Assembly (NCBI GenBank): GCA_964387695.1
Contig: CAYLXI010000004.1
Coordinates: 1 to 28,637 of the forward strand
DNA length: 28,637 nucleotides
From: Thiosulfativibrio sp964387695
Lineage (GTDB): Bacteria > Pseudomonadota > Gammaproteobacteria > Thiomicrospirales > Thiomicrospiraceae
Direction: 5' to 3'
The notes beneath the pieces are model-generated. The model was not told the origin of the DNA. It worked only from the letters and a program-made list of their open reading frames with translations, and made no database searches. The position numbers and the translations under genes were made by a program. Of the stretch, positions 1 through 8,180 are shown in pieces (positions within the stretch are counted from its first letter, which is position 1; each line of letters opens with the position of its first letter).

Positions 1-56
<56 letters not shown>

Positions 57-100
57 TCAATTTGTAACATCAAAACCAATCTTTCGTTTCAATATGGCGT

Positions 101-128
101 ATTATAAGGGTTTAGATAACCTTTGCAA
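101..128 (-). promoter_or_regulatory. Promoter for tRNA-fMet
   Basis: On the minus strand there is a -35 TTGCAA (123-128), a 16-bp spacer, and a perfect -10 TATAAT (101-106), about 45 bp upstream of the tRNA 5' end. The bases after the -10 (ACGCC) are GC-rich, as is common at stable-RNA promoters under stringent control. It lies after the DUF2818 stop codon, so the tRNA and whatever follows need not depend on read-through from the nuo operon. Read by eye, not mapped. Confidence 0.7.
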
Positions 129-136
129 CCTTTAAT

Positions 137-466
137 TTAAACTTTTTTTGGTTTGTTTTTGTCTAAATATGATTTAAGATTAAACTTGTAAATAAATCCT
201 GGAAAAGCAAAGACCGTAAACATAACAAGGGTCACTACATAAAATTCCCAATCTTGAGAAGCAACACTTCCCATTACTCTATTTTCTAGTAAGTAAGCTA
301 GTATCCCCATTAGGATAAAGTATAAAAACAATTCTGCTAAATAAACTATAACGGATTTGTTTTCAGCCCTTATAAATATCAGAACCCTATTGGGGAAAAA
401 ACCTGGAATATTAGCTAAAATAATAGCGGTTAGAAGTAATAACCATACTGACTGATCAACTGACAT
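137..466 (-). CDS. DUF2818 family small membrane protein, downstream of nuoN
   Basis: A 109-residue protein with three hydrophobic segments, at roughly residues 8-22, 41-61 and 76-96, and a basic tail ending KNKPKKV. It has the features I associate with DUF2818: an early N-I-P-G-F-F stretch, a W-E-F-Y motif just before the last segment, and a terminal F-P-G-F-I-Y-K. Members of this family are commonly encoded directly after nuoN in beta- and gammaproteobacteria, so a role in complex I assembly or stability is a reasonable inference, but no biochemical function is established to my knowledge. The start at 466 has a good ribosome binding site (AAGGAAG, 7 nt before ATG). It is separated from nuoN by 134 bp containing a hairpin, so it may be partly uncoupled from the nuo transcript. 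Family assignment is from memory of sequence pattern and synteny. Confidence 0.8.
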   Translation of the reverse strand: MSVDQSVWLLLLTAIILANIPGFFPNRVLIFIRAENKSVIVYLAELFLYFILMGILAYLLENRVMGSVASQDWEFYVVTLVMFTVFAFPGFIYKFNLKSYLDKNKPKKV

Positions 467-573
467 AAATTTTCTTCCTTAATTTAATATATTTTAAGAA
501 AAACCTAAAAAATAACATAAAATTATGCCGGGCTTTAAACTGCTCTAAACTTGGAACCCTTAGCAATTATGTT

Positions 574-600
574 ATGTTTATTTAGGCATTATATAAACAT
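574..600 (-). other. 8-bp inverted repeat directly after nuoN
   Basis: ATGTTTAT (574-581) and ATAAACAT (593-600) are perfect inverted copies with an 11-base loop, abutting the nuoN stop codon. The stem is AT-only apart from one G-C pair and no U-run follows it on the minus strand, so it is a poor intrinsic terminator. It may be a 3'-end processing or stability hairpin between nuoN and the DUF2818 gene. I found no convincing promoter in the rest of the 467-600 gap. Confidence 0.4.
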
Positions 601-2043
601 CTAGCCAGCCAAGCTTGTATAGCAAAGATTGATTAATGATGAGGGTAAGATCCCAAGAGCAAGTAGTGAAATGGCCACAAAACTTACGCCCCAATTTAAT
701 TGCTTACTCACTGCACTTATTGGACCTTTTTCTTGAGACTCGTCAAAATACATGGCTTTAACCACTTTAAGGTAATAGTAGGTGCTAATAACCGCAGTAA
801 CAACCGCAAAAACTGCAAGCCATACAAATCCTGCACTGACCACCTCTTCAACAACGAGTAACTTAGCATAAAAACCGACAAAAGGAGGAATTCCAGCCAT
901 TGAGAACATTATAAACATCATCATCAATGCTAGCCACGGATTTCTTTGATTTAAGCCAGCAAAATCCGAAATCTTATTAAACTCTTTCCCTGTTCTAGCT
1001 AGCGTAACAATCATTCCAAAAGCTGCTAAGGATGTGATGGTATAAACAATAATATAGAACATAGAGGCCGCATAACCATCAGGATTTGCAGAAATAATAC
1101 CTAGCAGTAAAAAACCAACATGCCCTATACCTGAATAAGCCAGCATTCTTTTTAGGTCTTCTTGCACAATGGCTACTATTGCTCCAACAGCCATAGATAA
1201 AATTGAAATTATTATCAACAATGATTGCCATTCTTGTACTAATCCCGGTAAACCTTCTATCAAAATACGGTATAACATTGCAAAAGCGGCAATTTTAGGC
1301 GCGGTTGCAATAAACAAGGTTACCGCTGTTGGTGCTCCTTGATAAACATCTGGCATCCACATATGAAAAGGCACTGCCCCAAGTTTAAATGCTAAGCCAA
1401 TAACAATAAAGACAACACCAAAAGAAAGCACTACCCTATCAACTTCACCAGTTGCAATAATTGCTGCCATTTCATTAAAGGTAATAGAGCCAGTTGCTCC
1501 ATAAATCATAGAGAATCCGTACAAGAGCATACCCGTTGCTAAGGCTCCTAGTACAAAATATTTCATTGCAGACTCAACTGCTTCTGCAGAGTCTTTTCTC
1601 ATTGCGATCATGGCATATAACGAGAGCGACATAATTTCTAAACCAAGGTACATTGTGATGAGGTTATTTGCCGAAATCATGACAAACATACCTAAAACAC
1701 CAAAAAGTCCTAGTGTAAAAAATTCTCCCATATAAAACTTAAATTGGATTAGGTACTCTCTAGAGAATAAGAATATACCAAAGGTAATTAATACCACAAA
1801 CAATTTTAAAATATCTGCAAAGGAGTCTCGAATAAAGCTTCCATCAAAGGTAATGATTGTTTCTGTAGTAAAACTGGTCAATATTAAAACTGCAATGATA
1901 ACTAAAGTTGCCTGAACAGCATAATAGGTTGCAAATTTATATCGCTTAGACCAAATAGTGTCTGCAATTAGAATAAAACAAGTTAATGCCAAAAGCACCA
2001 TTTCTGGAATGGCTGGGGCAAAATCAGGAATAACAAAATTCAT
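601..2043 (-). CDS. nuoN: NADH-quinone oxidoreductase subunit N
   Basis: NuoN is one of the three antiporter-like proton-pumping subunits of the membrane arm of complex I. The product is a 480-residue, highly hydrophobic protein of the proton_antipo_M family, with the conserved central sections: an M-Y-L-G-L-E stretch carrying the transmembrane-helix-5 glutamate, the helix-7/8 stretch around F-K-L-G-A-V-P-F-H-M-W, then D-L-K-R-M-L-A-Y-S-G-I-G-H. The open frame extends upstream to 2106 but would then overlap nuoM. I chose the ATG at 2043 because the family normally starts MNF-(V/I)-P-D-F and because it leaves a 22-bp gap after the nuoM stop. The ribosome binding site is weak (AGTGAG about 12 nt upstream), so translational coupling to nuoM is likely. 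It is the last standard nuo gene. Confidence 0.97.
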   Translation of the reverse strand: MNFVIPDFAPAIPEMVLLALTCFILIADTIWSKRYKFATYYAVQATLVIIAVLILTSFTTETIITFDGSFIRDSFADILKLFVVLITFGIFLFSREYLIQFKFYMGEFFTLGLFGVLGMFVMISANNLITMYLGLEIMSLSLYAMIAMRKDSAEAVESAMKYFVLGALATGMLLYGFSMIYGATGSITFNEMAAIIATGEVDRVVLSFGVVFIVIGLAFKLGAVPFHMWMPDVYQGAPTAVTLFIATAPKIAAFAMLYRILIEGLPGLVQEWQSLLIIISILSMAVGAIVAIVQEDLKRMLAYSGIGHVGFLLLGIISANPDGYAASMFYIIVYTITSLAAFGMIVTLARTGKEFNKISDFAGLNQRNPWLALMMMFIMFSMAGIPPFVGFYAKLLVVEEVVSAGFVWLAVFAVVTAVISTYYYLKVVKAMYFDESQEKGPISAVSKQLNWGVSFVAISLLALGILPSSLINLCYTSLAG

Positions 2044-2065
2044 ACTATCTAACTCACTTCTTAAA

Positions 2066-3580
2066 TTATAGTTTTGATGTTGTAGCTTGAATAAGAAGAT
2101 TCTCAACAGAAGACTGCATCACTTCAACTAACGGTGCTGGGTAAACCCCTAAAGCTACTACTGCAATCGCAAGTGTCCACATAATTGCCATTTCACGCTT
2201 ATTTAAATCTTCTAATTTTTCGACATTATCATTTGCTACCTTTCCAAAGAAAACCCTTTTAATCATCCACAGGGTATAGGCTGCACCAATAATTAAGGTG
2301 GTAGCGGCAATAATCCCATACCAAATATTCGCTTTAAAAGCAGCAAGAATAACCATAAATTCGCCTACAAAACCTGATGTCCCTGGTAAACCCGCGTTTG
2401 CCATGGCAAATAATACTGCAAAAAACCCAAACCATGGCATCTTGTTCACTACTCCACCATAGGCAGAAATTTCACGAGTATGCATTCTGTCATAAAGCAC
2501 ACCTATCATCAAGAACATCGCTCCTGATATGAATCCATGAGAAATCATTTGAACCATTGCCCCTGACATACCAAGAGCAGCTCCTCCAGCCGTTCCCGTA
2601 TTTTGTATGATGTCGTAAACAAGGAACATTCCTAGTGTCACAAAACCCATATGAGAAATAGAGGAGTAAGCAACAAGCTTTTTCATATCGCTTTGAACTA
2701 GGGCAATAATCCCTATATAGAAAATTGCAATTAACGACAGTCCTATAACAAGCCAGTCAAGCATCATCGAAGCATCGGGAACAATCGGCAAACTAAAGCG
2801 AACGAAACCATACCCTCCCATTTTAAGCATAATTGCCGCTAAAACGATAGAGCCAGCTGTAGGCGCTTGAACATGTGCATCAGGAAGCCAAGTATGCACT
2901 GGGAACATCGGTATTTTTACTGCAAAAGCTGCCAAAAAAGCAAGAAATATAAAAATCTGTGCTGTCATGCCAATCGGCATATTTTGAAATTCTAAGATCG
3001 AGAAGCTTCCTGATAAGGAGTACATATACAAAAAAGAAATTAACATAAATACCGACCCTAGGAAGGTATATAAAAAGAACTTCATTGTTGCATAAATACG
3101 CTTAATACCACCCCATTTACCAATAACAATAAACATGGGTATTAAGAGTGCTTCCCAGAAAACATAAAACAAAATAGAGTCTAATGCTGAAAAAACACCG
3201 ACCATAATCCCTTGCATTATTAAGAAGGCGCCCATGTATTGCTCTACACGAACTTTAATGACATTCCAAGCTGATGCAATAACAAGTACTTGGGTAAAGG
3301 TCGTTAAAAGAATCAAGGGCATTGAAAGCCCATCAACACCTAAAAAGTATTGAATATTAAGGGTCGGAATCCATTCAACCTTTTCAACAAATTGCATTGC
3401 TGAAGTCGTGTGATCAAATTGCGTCCACAAAGGAATAGATAAAGCAAAGGTTAAAGCCGCAATAAATAACGAGAACCATTTTGCGAAATCTTCACGATTA
3501 CGACCAAGAAATAATACTAAGACTCCTCCTATAATGGGGAGCCAAATAAGAGTACTTAAAATAGGTAAACCAAGTGTCAT
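2066..3580 (-). CDS. nuoM: NADH-quinone oxidoreductase subunit M
   Basis: The second antiporter-like proton-pumping subunit, 504 residues, close to the usual length. It begins with a hydrophobic helix, contains the conserved F-Y-V-F-W-E-A with the key helix-5 glutamate, the F-A-V-K-I-P-M-F-P-V-H-T-W-L-P-D-A-H stretch with the helix-7 lysine, and S-D-M-K-K-L-V-A-Y-S-S-I-S-H-M-G. These are the residues used for proton transfer in the family. The ATG at 3580 has an AAGGA site 9 nt upstream. It is separated from nuoL by a 61-bp spacer that carries a nonanucleotide repeat. The product sits in the inner membrane between NuoL and NuoN in the assembled enzyme. No truncation or unusual residue was seen. 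Confidence 0.98.
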   Translation of the reverse strand: MTLGLPILSTLIWLPIIGGVLVLFLGRNREDFAKWFSLFIAALTFALSIPLWTQFDHTTSAMQFVEKVEWIPTLNIQYFLGVDGLSMPLILLTTFTQVLVIASAWNVIKVRVEQYMGAFLIMQGIMVGVFSALDSILFYVFWEALLIPMFIVIGKWGGIKRIYATMKFFLYTFLGSVFMLISFLYMYSLSGSFSILEFQNMPIGMTAQIFIFLAFLAAFAVKIPMFPVHTWLPDAHVQAPTAGSIVLAAIMLKMGGYGFVRFSLPIVPDASMMLDWLVIGLSLIAIFYIGIIALVQSDMKKLVAYSSISHMGFVTLGMFLVYDIIQNTGTAGGAALGMSGAMVQMISHGFISGAMFLMIGVLYDRMHTREISAYGGVVNKMPWFGFFAVLFAMANAGLPGTSGFVGEFMVILAAFKANIWYGIIAATTLIIGAAYTLWMIKRVFFGKVANDNVEKLEDLNKREMAIMWTLAIAVVALGVYPAPLVEVMQSSVENLLIQATTSKL

Positions 3581-3598
3581 GCAATTTAATCCTTATCG

Positions 3599-3640
3599 TT
3601 CTTATATTCTTACTATTCTTACTGTTCTTACTGTTCTTAA
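3599..3640 (-). repeat. 9-bp tandem repeat in the nuoL-nuoM spacer
   Basis: On the plus strand the units are TTCTTATA (3599-3606, 8 bp), TTCTTACTA (3607-3615), TTCTTACTG (3616-3624), TTCTTACTG (3625-3633) and a partial TTCTTAA (3634-3640). It fills almost the entire space between the nuoL stop codon and the nuoM ribosome binding site. On the mRNA it reads as repeated CAGUAAGAA, purine-rich and partly Shine-Dalgarno-like. It does not lie in a coding frame, so copy number could drift without breaking a gene. Confidence 0.85.
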
Positions 3641-3641
3641 G

Positions 3642-5618
3642 CTACCATAAAACCCAAACAAGCATGCCGAGCAGACCAAAAATCATGACGAATGCATAGT
3701 GATATAGAAAGCCCGTTTGAGATTTTCGTAAAGTACCAGCCGCATGATAAACAGACATAAATGCTCCTGTGACCATGCCTTTATCTATTAGTTTTTTATC
3801 GATCATTTTAGAAAAGAACCTTCCCATCTTCTGAGTACCTTCCACAAAAACAATCTCGTTCAAGCGGTCAAACCCGTAAGCATTATCAAGAATATACTTA
3901 CCTCTAGGACAGGCCTTTGCAATTTTTCCAGGTAGATCTGGTCGCTTGAGATAGAAGAACCAAGCCAAGCCAAGCCCGCCAAGAGCTAACCAAACTGGAG
4001 GTGTTGAAATTCCATACAGAATCATACCAAACACTCCTGTATATTTTTCTGTGTAAATTTTCTGAATAACATCATTTTCTGGTAAAACGGTAATCGCATT
4101 TGCAAAATAAGTTCCAGACATAACACCGTCTATCAAGAATAAACCTAAAAATACGGATGGAATTGCCAAAAGAATTAGAGGAATTGTGACCACCCATGGA
4201 GATTCTTTAATTTTATGCGTTCTAACATATTCGCTTTCTTTACCATGAAATACCATAAAGAACATACGGAAACTATAGAAGGCGGTTATAAACACCCCTG
4301 CCATCAATAAAATCAGTGCATAGGTAGAGCCAAAGGCATCACTTGCACCAATAGACATCAATATCCCGTCTTTTGAGAAGAATCCTGAAAAACCAGGGAA
4401 GCCAATTAGAGCAAGTGAACCTATCAACATTGCACCATAGGTAATGGGCATATACTTTCTAAGCCCGCCCATCTCTCGTATATCTTGTTTGTGGTGCATG
4501 GCAATAATGACAGAACCCGCTGCTAAAAATAACAATGCTTTAAAGAATGCATGTGTTAATACATGGAACATTCCCATAGCATAAGCAGATGCACCAAGCG
4601 CTGCAATCATATACCCTAATTGGGATAGCGTAGAATAAGCGACAACCCGCTTAATGTCATTTTGAATTAATCCCATAAGCCCCATCATAAAGGCAGTTGT
4701 CGCACCAACTATTAGGATAAAACTTAAAGCAACTTCTGAAAGTTCATAAGCTGGCGATAACCGTGCAACCATAAAGATACCCGCTGTTACCATGGTTGCA
4801 GCATGAATAAGTGCAGAGATAGGTGTAGGTCCTTCCATTGATGCTGGTAGCCAAACATGCAATGGAATTTGAGCTGATTTACCCATCGCTCCAACAAACA
4901 ATAAAAGTGCCATAACCGTTATCATATTCCATTCAACGCCTGGAATAATGGTCATGGTTGTGTCTATATGTGCATCAAGCCCATCAAAAAACTCTTGATA
5001 ATCCATGGTATTGAAGTAGACATATATCACCGCAATACCTAAAATAAAACCAAAATCTCCTACACGATTCACGACAAAAGCTTTTAAATTTGCGGTTACC
5101 GCAGACCCTCGTTTCATGTAAAAACCAATTAACAGGTATGAAACTAACCCTACCGCTTCCCAGCCAAAAAAGAGCTGCAAGAAGTTATTTGCCATAACCA
5201 ATGAAAGCATTGAAAATGTAAATAATGACAGGTAACTGAAGAATCTTTGATAATAAGGGTCGCTATACTCATAATCTTCATCATTTTCCATATAGCCTAT
5301 TGTATAAATATGAACCATAAGAGAAACAAAGGTTACAACCAACATCATGGTTGCAGAAAGTGTATCAATCAAATAACCAATAGAAAAACTAATGCCGTCA
5401 CTGACCAACCAAGTGTAAACATTTACATTATAAGGGTCTGCCCCTTGGATGACGAAGAGATAAAAAACATACATAGATAAAAGGGTTGAAACTGTGACTC
5501 CAAAAATAGTCACAATATGAGCACCCTTTCGGCCAATAACTCGCCCAAACAATCCTGCTGCAATCGCACCAAAAAGAGGGGAAAGAAGGAGTACTGTTAA
5601 AATAAACTTTAATTCCAT
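3642..5618 (-). CDS. nuoL: NADH-quinone oxidoreductase subunit L
   Basis: The distal antiporter-like subunit of complex I, which carries the long lateral amphipathic helix along the membrane arm. It is 658 residues, within the usual range. Visible landmarks are the N-terminal helices, the Q-L-F-F-G-W-E-A-V-G-L section with the helix-5 glutamate, the S-A-Q-I-P-L-H-V-W-L-P section, then H-A-A-T-M-V-T-A-G-I-F and N-D-I-K-R-V-V-A-Y-S-T-L-S-Q. A polar stretch and a final helix at the C-terminus correspond to the lateral helix and its anchor. The ATG at 5618 is 4 bp after the nuoK stop; its ribosome binding site (AAAGGA, 7 nt upstream) overlaps the end of nuoK, implying translational coupling. Confidence 0.98.
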   Translation of the reverse strand: MELKFILTVLLLSPLFGAIAAGLFGRVIGRKGAHIVTIFGVTVSTLLSMYVFYLFVIQGADPYNVNVYTWLVSDGISFSIGYLIDTLSATMMLVVTFVSLMVHIYTIGYMENDEDYEYSDPYYQRFFSYLSLFTFSMLSLVMANNFLQLFFGWEAVGLVSYLLIGFYMKRGSAVTANLKAFVVNRVGDFGFILGIAVIYVYFNTMDYQEFFDGLDAHIDTTMTIIPGVEWNMITVMALLLFVGAMGKSAQIPLHVWLPASMEGPTPISALIHAATMVTAGIFMVARLSPAYELSEVALSFILIVGATTAFMMGLMGLIQNDIKRVVAYSTLSQLGYMIAALGASAYAMGMFHVLTHAFFKALLFLAAGSVIIAMHHKQDIREMGGLRKYMPITYGAMLIGSLALIGFPGFSGFFSKDGILMSIGASDAFGSTYALILLMAGVFITAFYSFRMFFMVFHGKESEYVRTHKIKESPWVVTIPLILLAIPSVFLGLFLIDGVMSGTYFANAITVLPENDVIQKIYTEKYTGVFGMILYGISTPPVWLALGGLGLAWFFYLKRPDLPGKIAKACPRGKYILDNAYGFDRLNEIVFVEGTQKMGRFFSKMIDKKLIDKGMVTGAFMSVYHAAGTLRKSQTGFLYHYAFVMIFGLLGMLVWVLW

Positions 5619-5622
5619 ATTG

Positions 5623-5928
5623 CTATCCTTTCAGTGACCCTAAATCATCAACATTAATACTGTTTTTCTTACGGAAGACTAAAACAATAATGGCAAGTCC
5701 TATAGCGGCTTCAGCCGCCGCAACCGTTAAAATGAAGAAGACAAAAATTTGTCCTGTAACATCATTTAAATAACTAGAGAATGCAATTAGGTTTGTGTTA
5801 ACTGCAAGTAATAACAACTCAATAGACATTAATAAAACAATGATATTTTTGCGGTTAAGAAAAATACCCGCCATACTTATCATAAACAAAATGGCTCCTA
5901 GTATTAGGAAGTCAGATAACGCAATCAT
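5623..5928 (-). CDS. nuoK: NADH-quinone oxidoreductase subunit K
   Basis: A 101-residue membrane protein with three transmembrane helices, the standard size of NuoK. The two conserved membrane glutamates used in proton transfer are present: one in M-S-I-E-L-L-L-L-A-V-N near residue 36, the other in A-A-A-E-A-A-I-G-L near residue 72. Its start codon overlaps the nuoJ stop as ATGA, so it is translationally coupled to nuoJ, and nuoL begins 4 bp after its own stop. NuoK sits next to NuoJ and NuoN in the membrane arm of complex I. Confidence 0.98.
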   Translation of the reverse strand: MIALSDFLILGAILFMISMAGIFLNRKNIIVLLMSIELLLLAVNTNLIAFSSYLNDVTGQIFVFFILTVAAAEAAIGLAIIVLVFRKKNSINVDDLGSLKG

Positions 5929-6578
5929 GTTTTATTTTCCTCTTTCTTAATGGGTTCTTCGACAATATCTTCTTCAATAACTGTCTCCATTTTAATCAAC
6001 TTAACTCGGTCAGAAGATTGAGTTTTAACTTGTTTGTCAATATCTTGAAATAAAACTTCAGAAGTTGGACGGCGACGCAAAGTCAATGTAATCGCCGCTA
6101 CAATACCAACCAATAATAAAACTGCTGCCAAAATAAAAGCATAAACATGTGTTGTATAAAGAGGTATTCCAATCGCTTCTGTATTGCTAAATGTAGCTGA
6201 GACTGCTTCTGGTGGAGCAACCTGTTCTAAGCCAAAGCGTTCGGGCCCTAACACTAGATACATCAGAGCAAAAATAGCAACTGATGCCACCGCTCCAATG
6301 GGCAAGTATTTGGTGAACCCTTCTTTAAGAACGGCTAAATTAATATCTAGCATCATAACAACAAATAAAAATAGTACCATCACCGCACCAACATAAACTA
6401 GGATTAAAACCAGACCTAGAAATTCGGCTTGAGCCATAATCCAAATACCTGCAACAGCTATAAAGGTAAGTACTAGCCATAAAGCAGCCTTAACTGGATT
6501 TTTCACACTGATCATCATCAATGCAGAACCTACCGCAATAGATGCAAGTAGGTAGAAAATAAACTGTTCAAAACTCAT
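5925..6578 (-). CDS. nuoJ: NADH-quinone oxidoreductase subunit J
   Basis: NuoJ is the membrane subunit whose third helix changes shape during turnover. The product has 217 residues with five predicted helices. The helix-3 section G-L-V-L-I-L-V-Y-V-G-A-V-M-V-L-F-L-F-V-V-M-M-L holds the conserved tyrosine and the glycine pair region. The cytoplasmic tail after the last helix (from about residue 167) contains a family-typical D-R-V-K-L-I-K-M and then an extra acidic stretch ending EEPIKKEENKT, somewhat longer than the 184-residue E. coli protein. The ATG at 6578 has a modest AGAG ribosome binding site. It overlaps nuoK by 4 bp and lies 21 bp after nuoI. Confidence 0.97.
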   Translation of the reverse strand: MSFEQFIFYLLASIAVGSALMMISVKNPVKAALWLVLTFIAVAGIWIMAQAEFLGLVLILVYVGAVMVLFLFVVMMLDINLAVLKEGFTKYLPIGAVASVAIFALMYLVLGPERFGLEQVAPPEAVSATFSNTEAIGIPLYTTHVYAFILAAVLLLVGIVAAITLTLRRRPTSEVLFQDIDKQVKTQSSDRVKLIKMETVIEEDIVEEPIKKEENKT

Positions 6579-6599
6579 TTCAATATCTCTTATTTAGTT

Positions 6600-7091
6600 T
6601 TAACGGTATTTCGCATCGGCAGCACGGTCTGCTGCGATTTGAGTTTCATGCTCATCACCAAAGGCAAGCAATTTTTCTTTGGTCATGATATGAGGCCCTC
6701 TCTCGTGAAACTCATACTCAAAAACGCCTGTTTCAACAATGGCATCTACAGGACAGGCTTCTTCACAGAAACCACAATAGATACATTTAAACATATCAAT
6801 ATCATATTGAACGGTACGACGAGATCCATCTTCTCTTTCTTTTGCTTCAATAGTAATGGCATTAGCAGGGCAAACTGCTTCACATAATTTACAGGCAATA
6901 CAGCGTTCTTCTCCATTGTCGTAACGACGCAAAGCATGACGACCACGAAATCTAGGAGATAGCGGCGTTTTTTCTTCTGGATATCTAATCGTAATTTTCT
7001 TTTTAAATAAATACTTACCTGTTACGGCTAAGCCTTTAAAAAGCTCAACCAGCCCAAAAGTCTTAATTTGATGCTTTATAAACGAATTCAT
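6600..7091 (-). CDS. nuoI: NADH-quinone oxidoreductase subunit I (two 4Fe-4S clusters)
   Basis: A ferredoxin-like subunit of the peripheral arm, carrying clusters N6a and N6b that pass electrons from NuoG to NuoB. The 163-residue protein shows both tetranuclear motifs: C64-C67-C70-C74 in CIACKLCEAVCP and C103-C106-C109-C113 in CIYCGFCEEACP. The N-terminal amphipathic region (about residues 5-35) anchors it to the membrane arm in the family. The ATG at 7091 has a GAGG site 6 nt upstream. It follows nuoH by 12 bp. Length and cysteine spacing are standard. Confidence 0.98.
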   Translation of the reverse strand: MNSFIKHQIKTFGLVELFKGLAVTGKYLFKKKITIRYPEEKTPLSPRFRGRHALRRYDNGEERCIACKLCEAVCPANAITIEAKEREDGSRRTVQYDIDMFKCIYCGFCEEACPVDAIVETGVFEYEFHERGPHIMTKEKLLAFGDEHETQIAADRAADAKYR

Positions 7092-7103
7092 TTCAAACCT
7101 CTA

Positions 7104-8168
7104 TTAATTAAACCATGGAGCCAGTTCGATATAGTGCATAAACCCGACCACAAAAACCCATAAAATTGTCAGCGGAATCAATACCTTCCACCCTAGCCTC
7201 ATAATCTGATCATAACGATATCTAGGGAATGTTGCACGAAACCATAAGAAGAGGAACAATAAAAAGGCAACCTTAGCAAATAGCCAAACAAATCCTGGAA
7301 CAAAAGAGAAAAGCCCTTCTAATACTGGAATCCCTTCAAAAGGAGAGTGCCACCCCCCCATAAACATAAGTGCTGCCATAAAGGAGATAAGAATCATCAT
7401 CGCATATTCAGCAAGAAAGAAAACGGCAAAAGCCATTCCTGAGTACTCTACATGAAATCCTGCAACAATTTCAGACTCTCCTTCTGCAACATCAAACGGA
7501 GCTCGGTTTGTTTCAGCTAGTCCTGAAATAAAATAAACAAAAAACATCGGCAACAATGGAATCCAATACCAGTGTAAAATACTCCCTTGCTGGGCATTCA
7601 CAATTTCAGTTAAGTTCATTGTCCCTGCAATCATCAATACGGTGACCAGAGCAAACCCCATTGCAATTTCATAAGATATTTTTTGAGCTGAAGCCCGCAA
7701 AGCTCCTAAAAAAGCATATTTCGAGTTAGAAGCCCAACCTGATATAACAATACCGTAAACTACAATTGAAGAAACTGCAAGAACATAGAGAACACCCGCA
7801 TTAATATCTGCAACCACAACTCCATTATCATCAAAAGGAATAACTGCCCATGCTGCAATGGCTGGAGCTATGGCTAAAATTGGCGCTATAATGAAAAGAT
7901 AAACATTAGATTGTCTTGGAATAATAATTTCTTTAAGCATTAATTTAAGTGCATCGGCAATAGGCTGTAACCAACCATGAGGGCCAACACGATTGGGTCC
8001 CATGCGAACCTGCATATAACCAATAATTTTACGCTCTGCAAAAGTCAACCAAGCTACTCCAAGCATGACAGGTAAAATAACGATAATGGCCTGTATAAGC
8101 AAGGTAATGACAATGGCTAACCAGTCAAACAAGAAAATAGAAAGCCAAGATTGTAATGAATCAAACAT
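7104..8168 (-). CDS. nuoH: NADH-quinone oxidoreductase subunit H
   Basis: The membrane subunit that forms the quinone-binding chamber with NuoB and NuoD and links the two arms. The 354-residue protein has about eight hydrophobic helices and conserved loops: E-R-K-I-I-G-Y-M-Q-V-R-M-G-P-N-R-V-G-P near residue 45-63, then A-E-T-N-R-A-P-F-D-V-A-E-G-E-S-E-I-V-A-G-F near residue 218-238, the most conserved stretch in the family. The C-terminal F-R-A-T-F-P-R-Y-R-Y-D-Q motif is also present. The gene sits 12 bp after nuoG, with an AGAGAG site before the ATG at 8168. Confidence 0.98.
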   Translation of the reverse strand: MFDSLQSWLSIFLFDWLAIVITLLIQAIIVILPVMLGVAWLTFAERKIIGYMQVRMGPNRVGPHGWLQPIADALKLMLKEIIIPRQSNVYLFIIAPILAIAPAIAAWAVIPFDDNGVVVADINAGVLYVLAVSSIVVYGIVISGWASNSKYAFLGALRASAQKISYEIAMGFALVTVLMIAGTMNLTEIVNAQQGSILHWYWIPLLPMFFVYFISGLAETNRAPFDVAEGESEIVAGFHVEYSGMAFAVFFLAEYAMMILISFMAALMFMGGWHSPFEGIPVLEGLFSFVPGFVWLFAKVAFLLFLFLWFRATFPRYRYDQIMRLGWKVLIPLTILWVFVVGFMHYIELAPWFN

Positions 8169-8180
8169 ATTTATCTCTCT

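Noticed and set aside
2044..2106. N-terminal extension of nuoN
   Set aside because: It would overlap nuoM and precede the family-typical MNF-V-I-P-D-F start; no RBS at 2106.
5247..5480. Plus-strand ORF opposite nuoL (77 residues)
   Set aside because: Antisense shadow of a strongly conserved gene; no RBS, no recognisable domain and composition typical of a complementary-strand frame.
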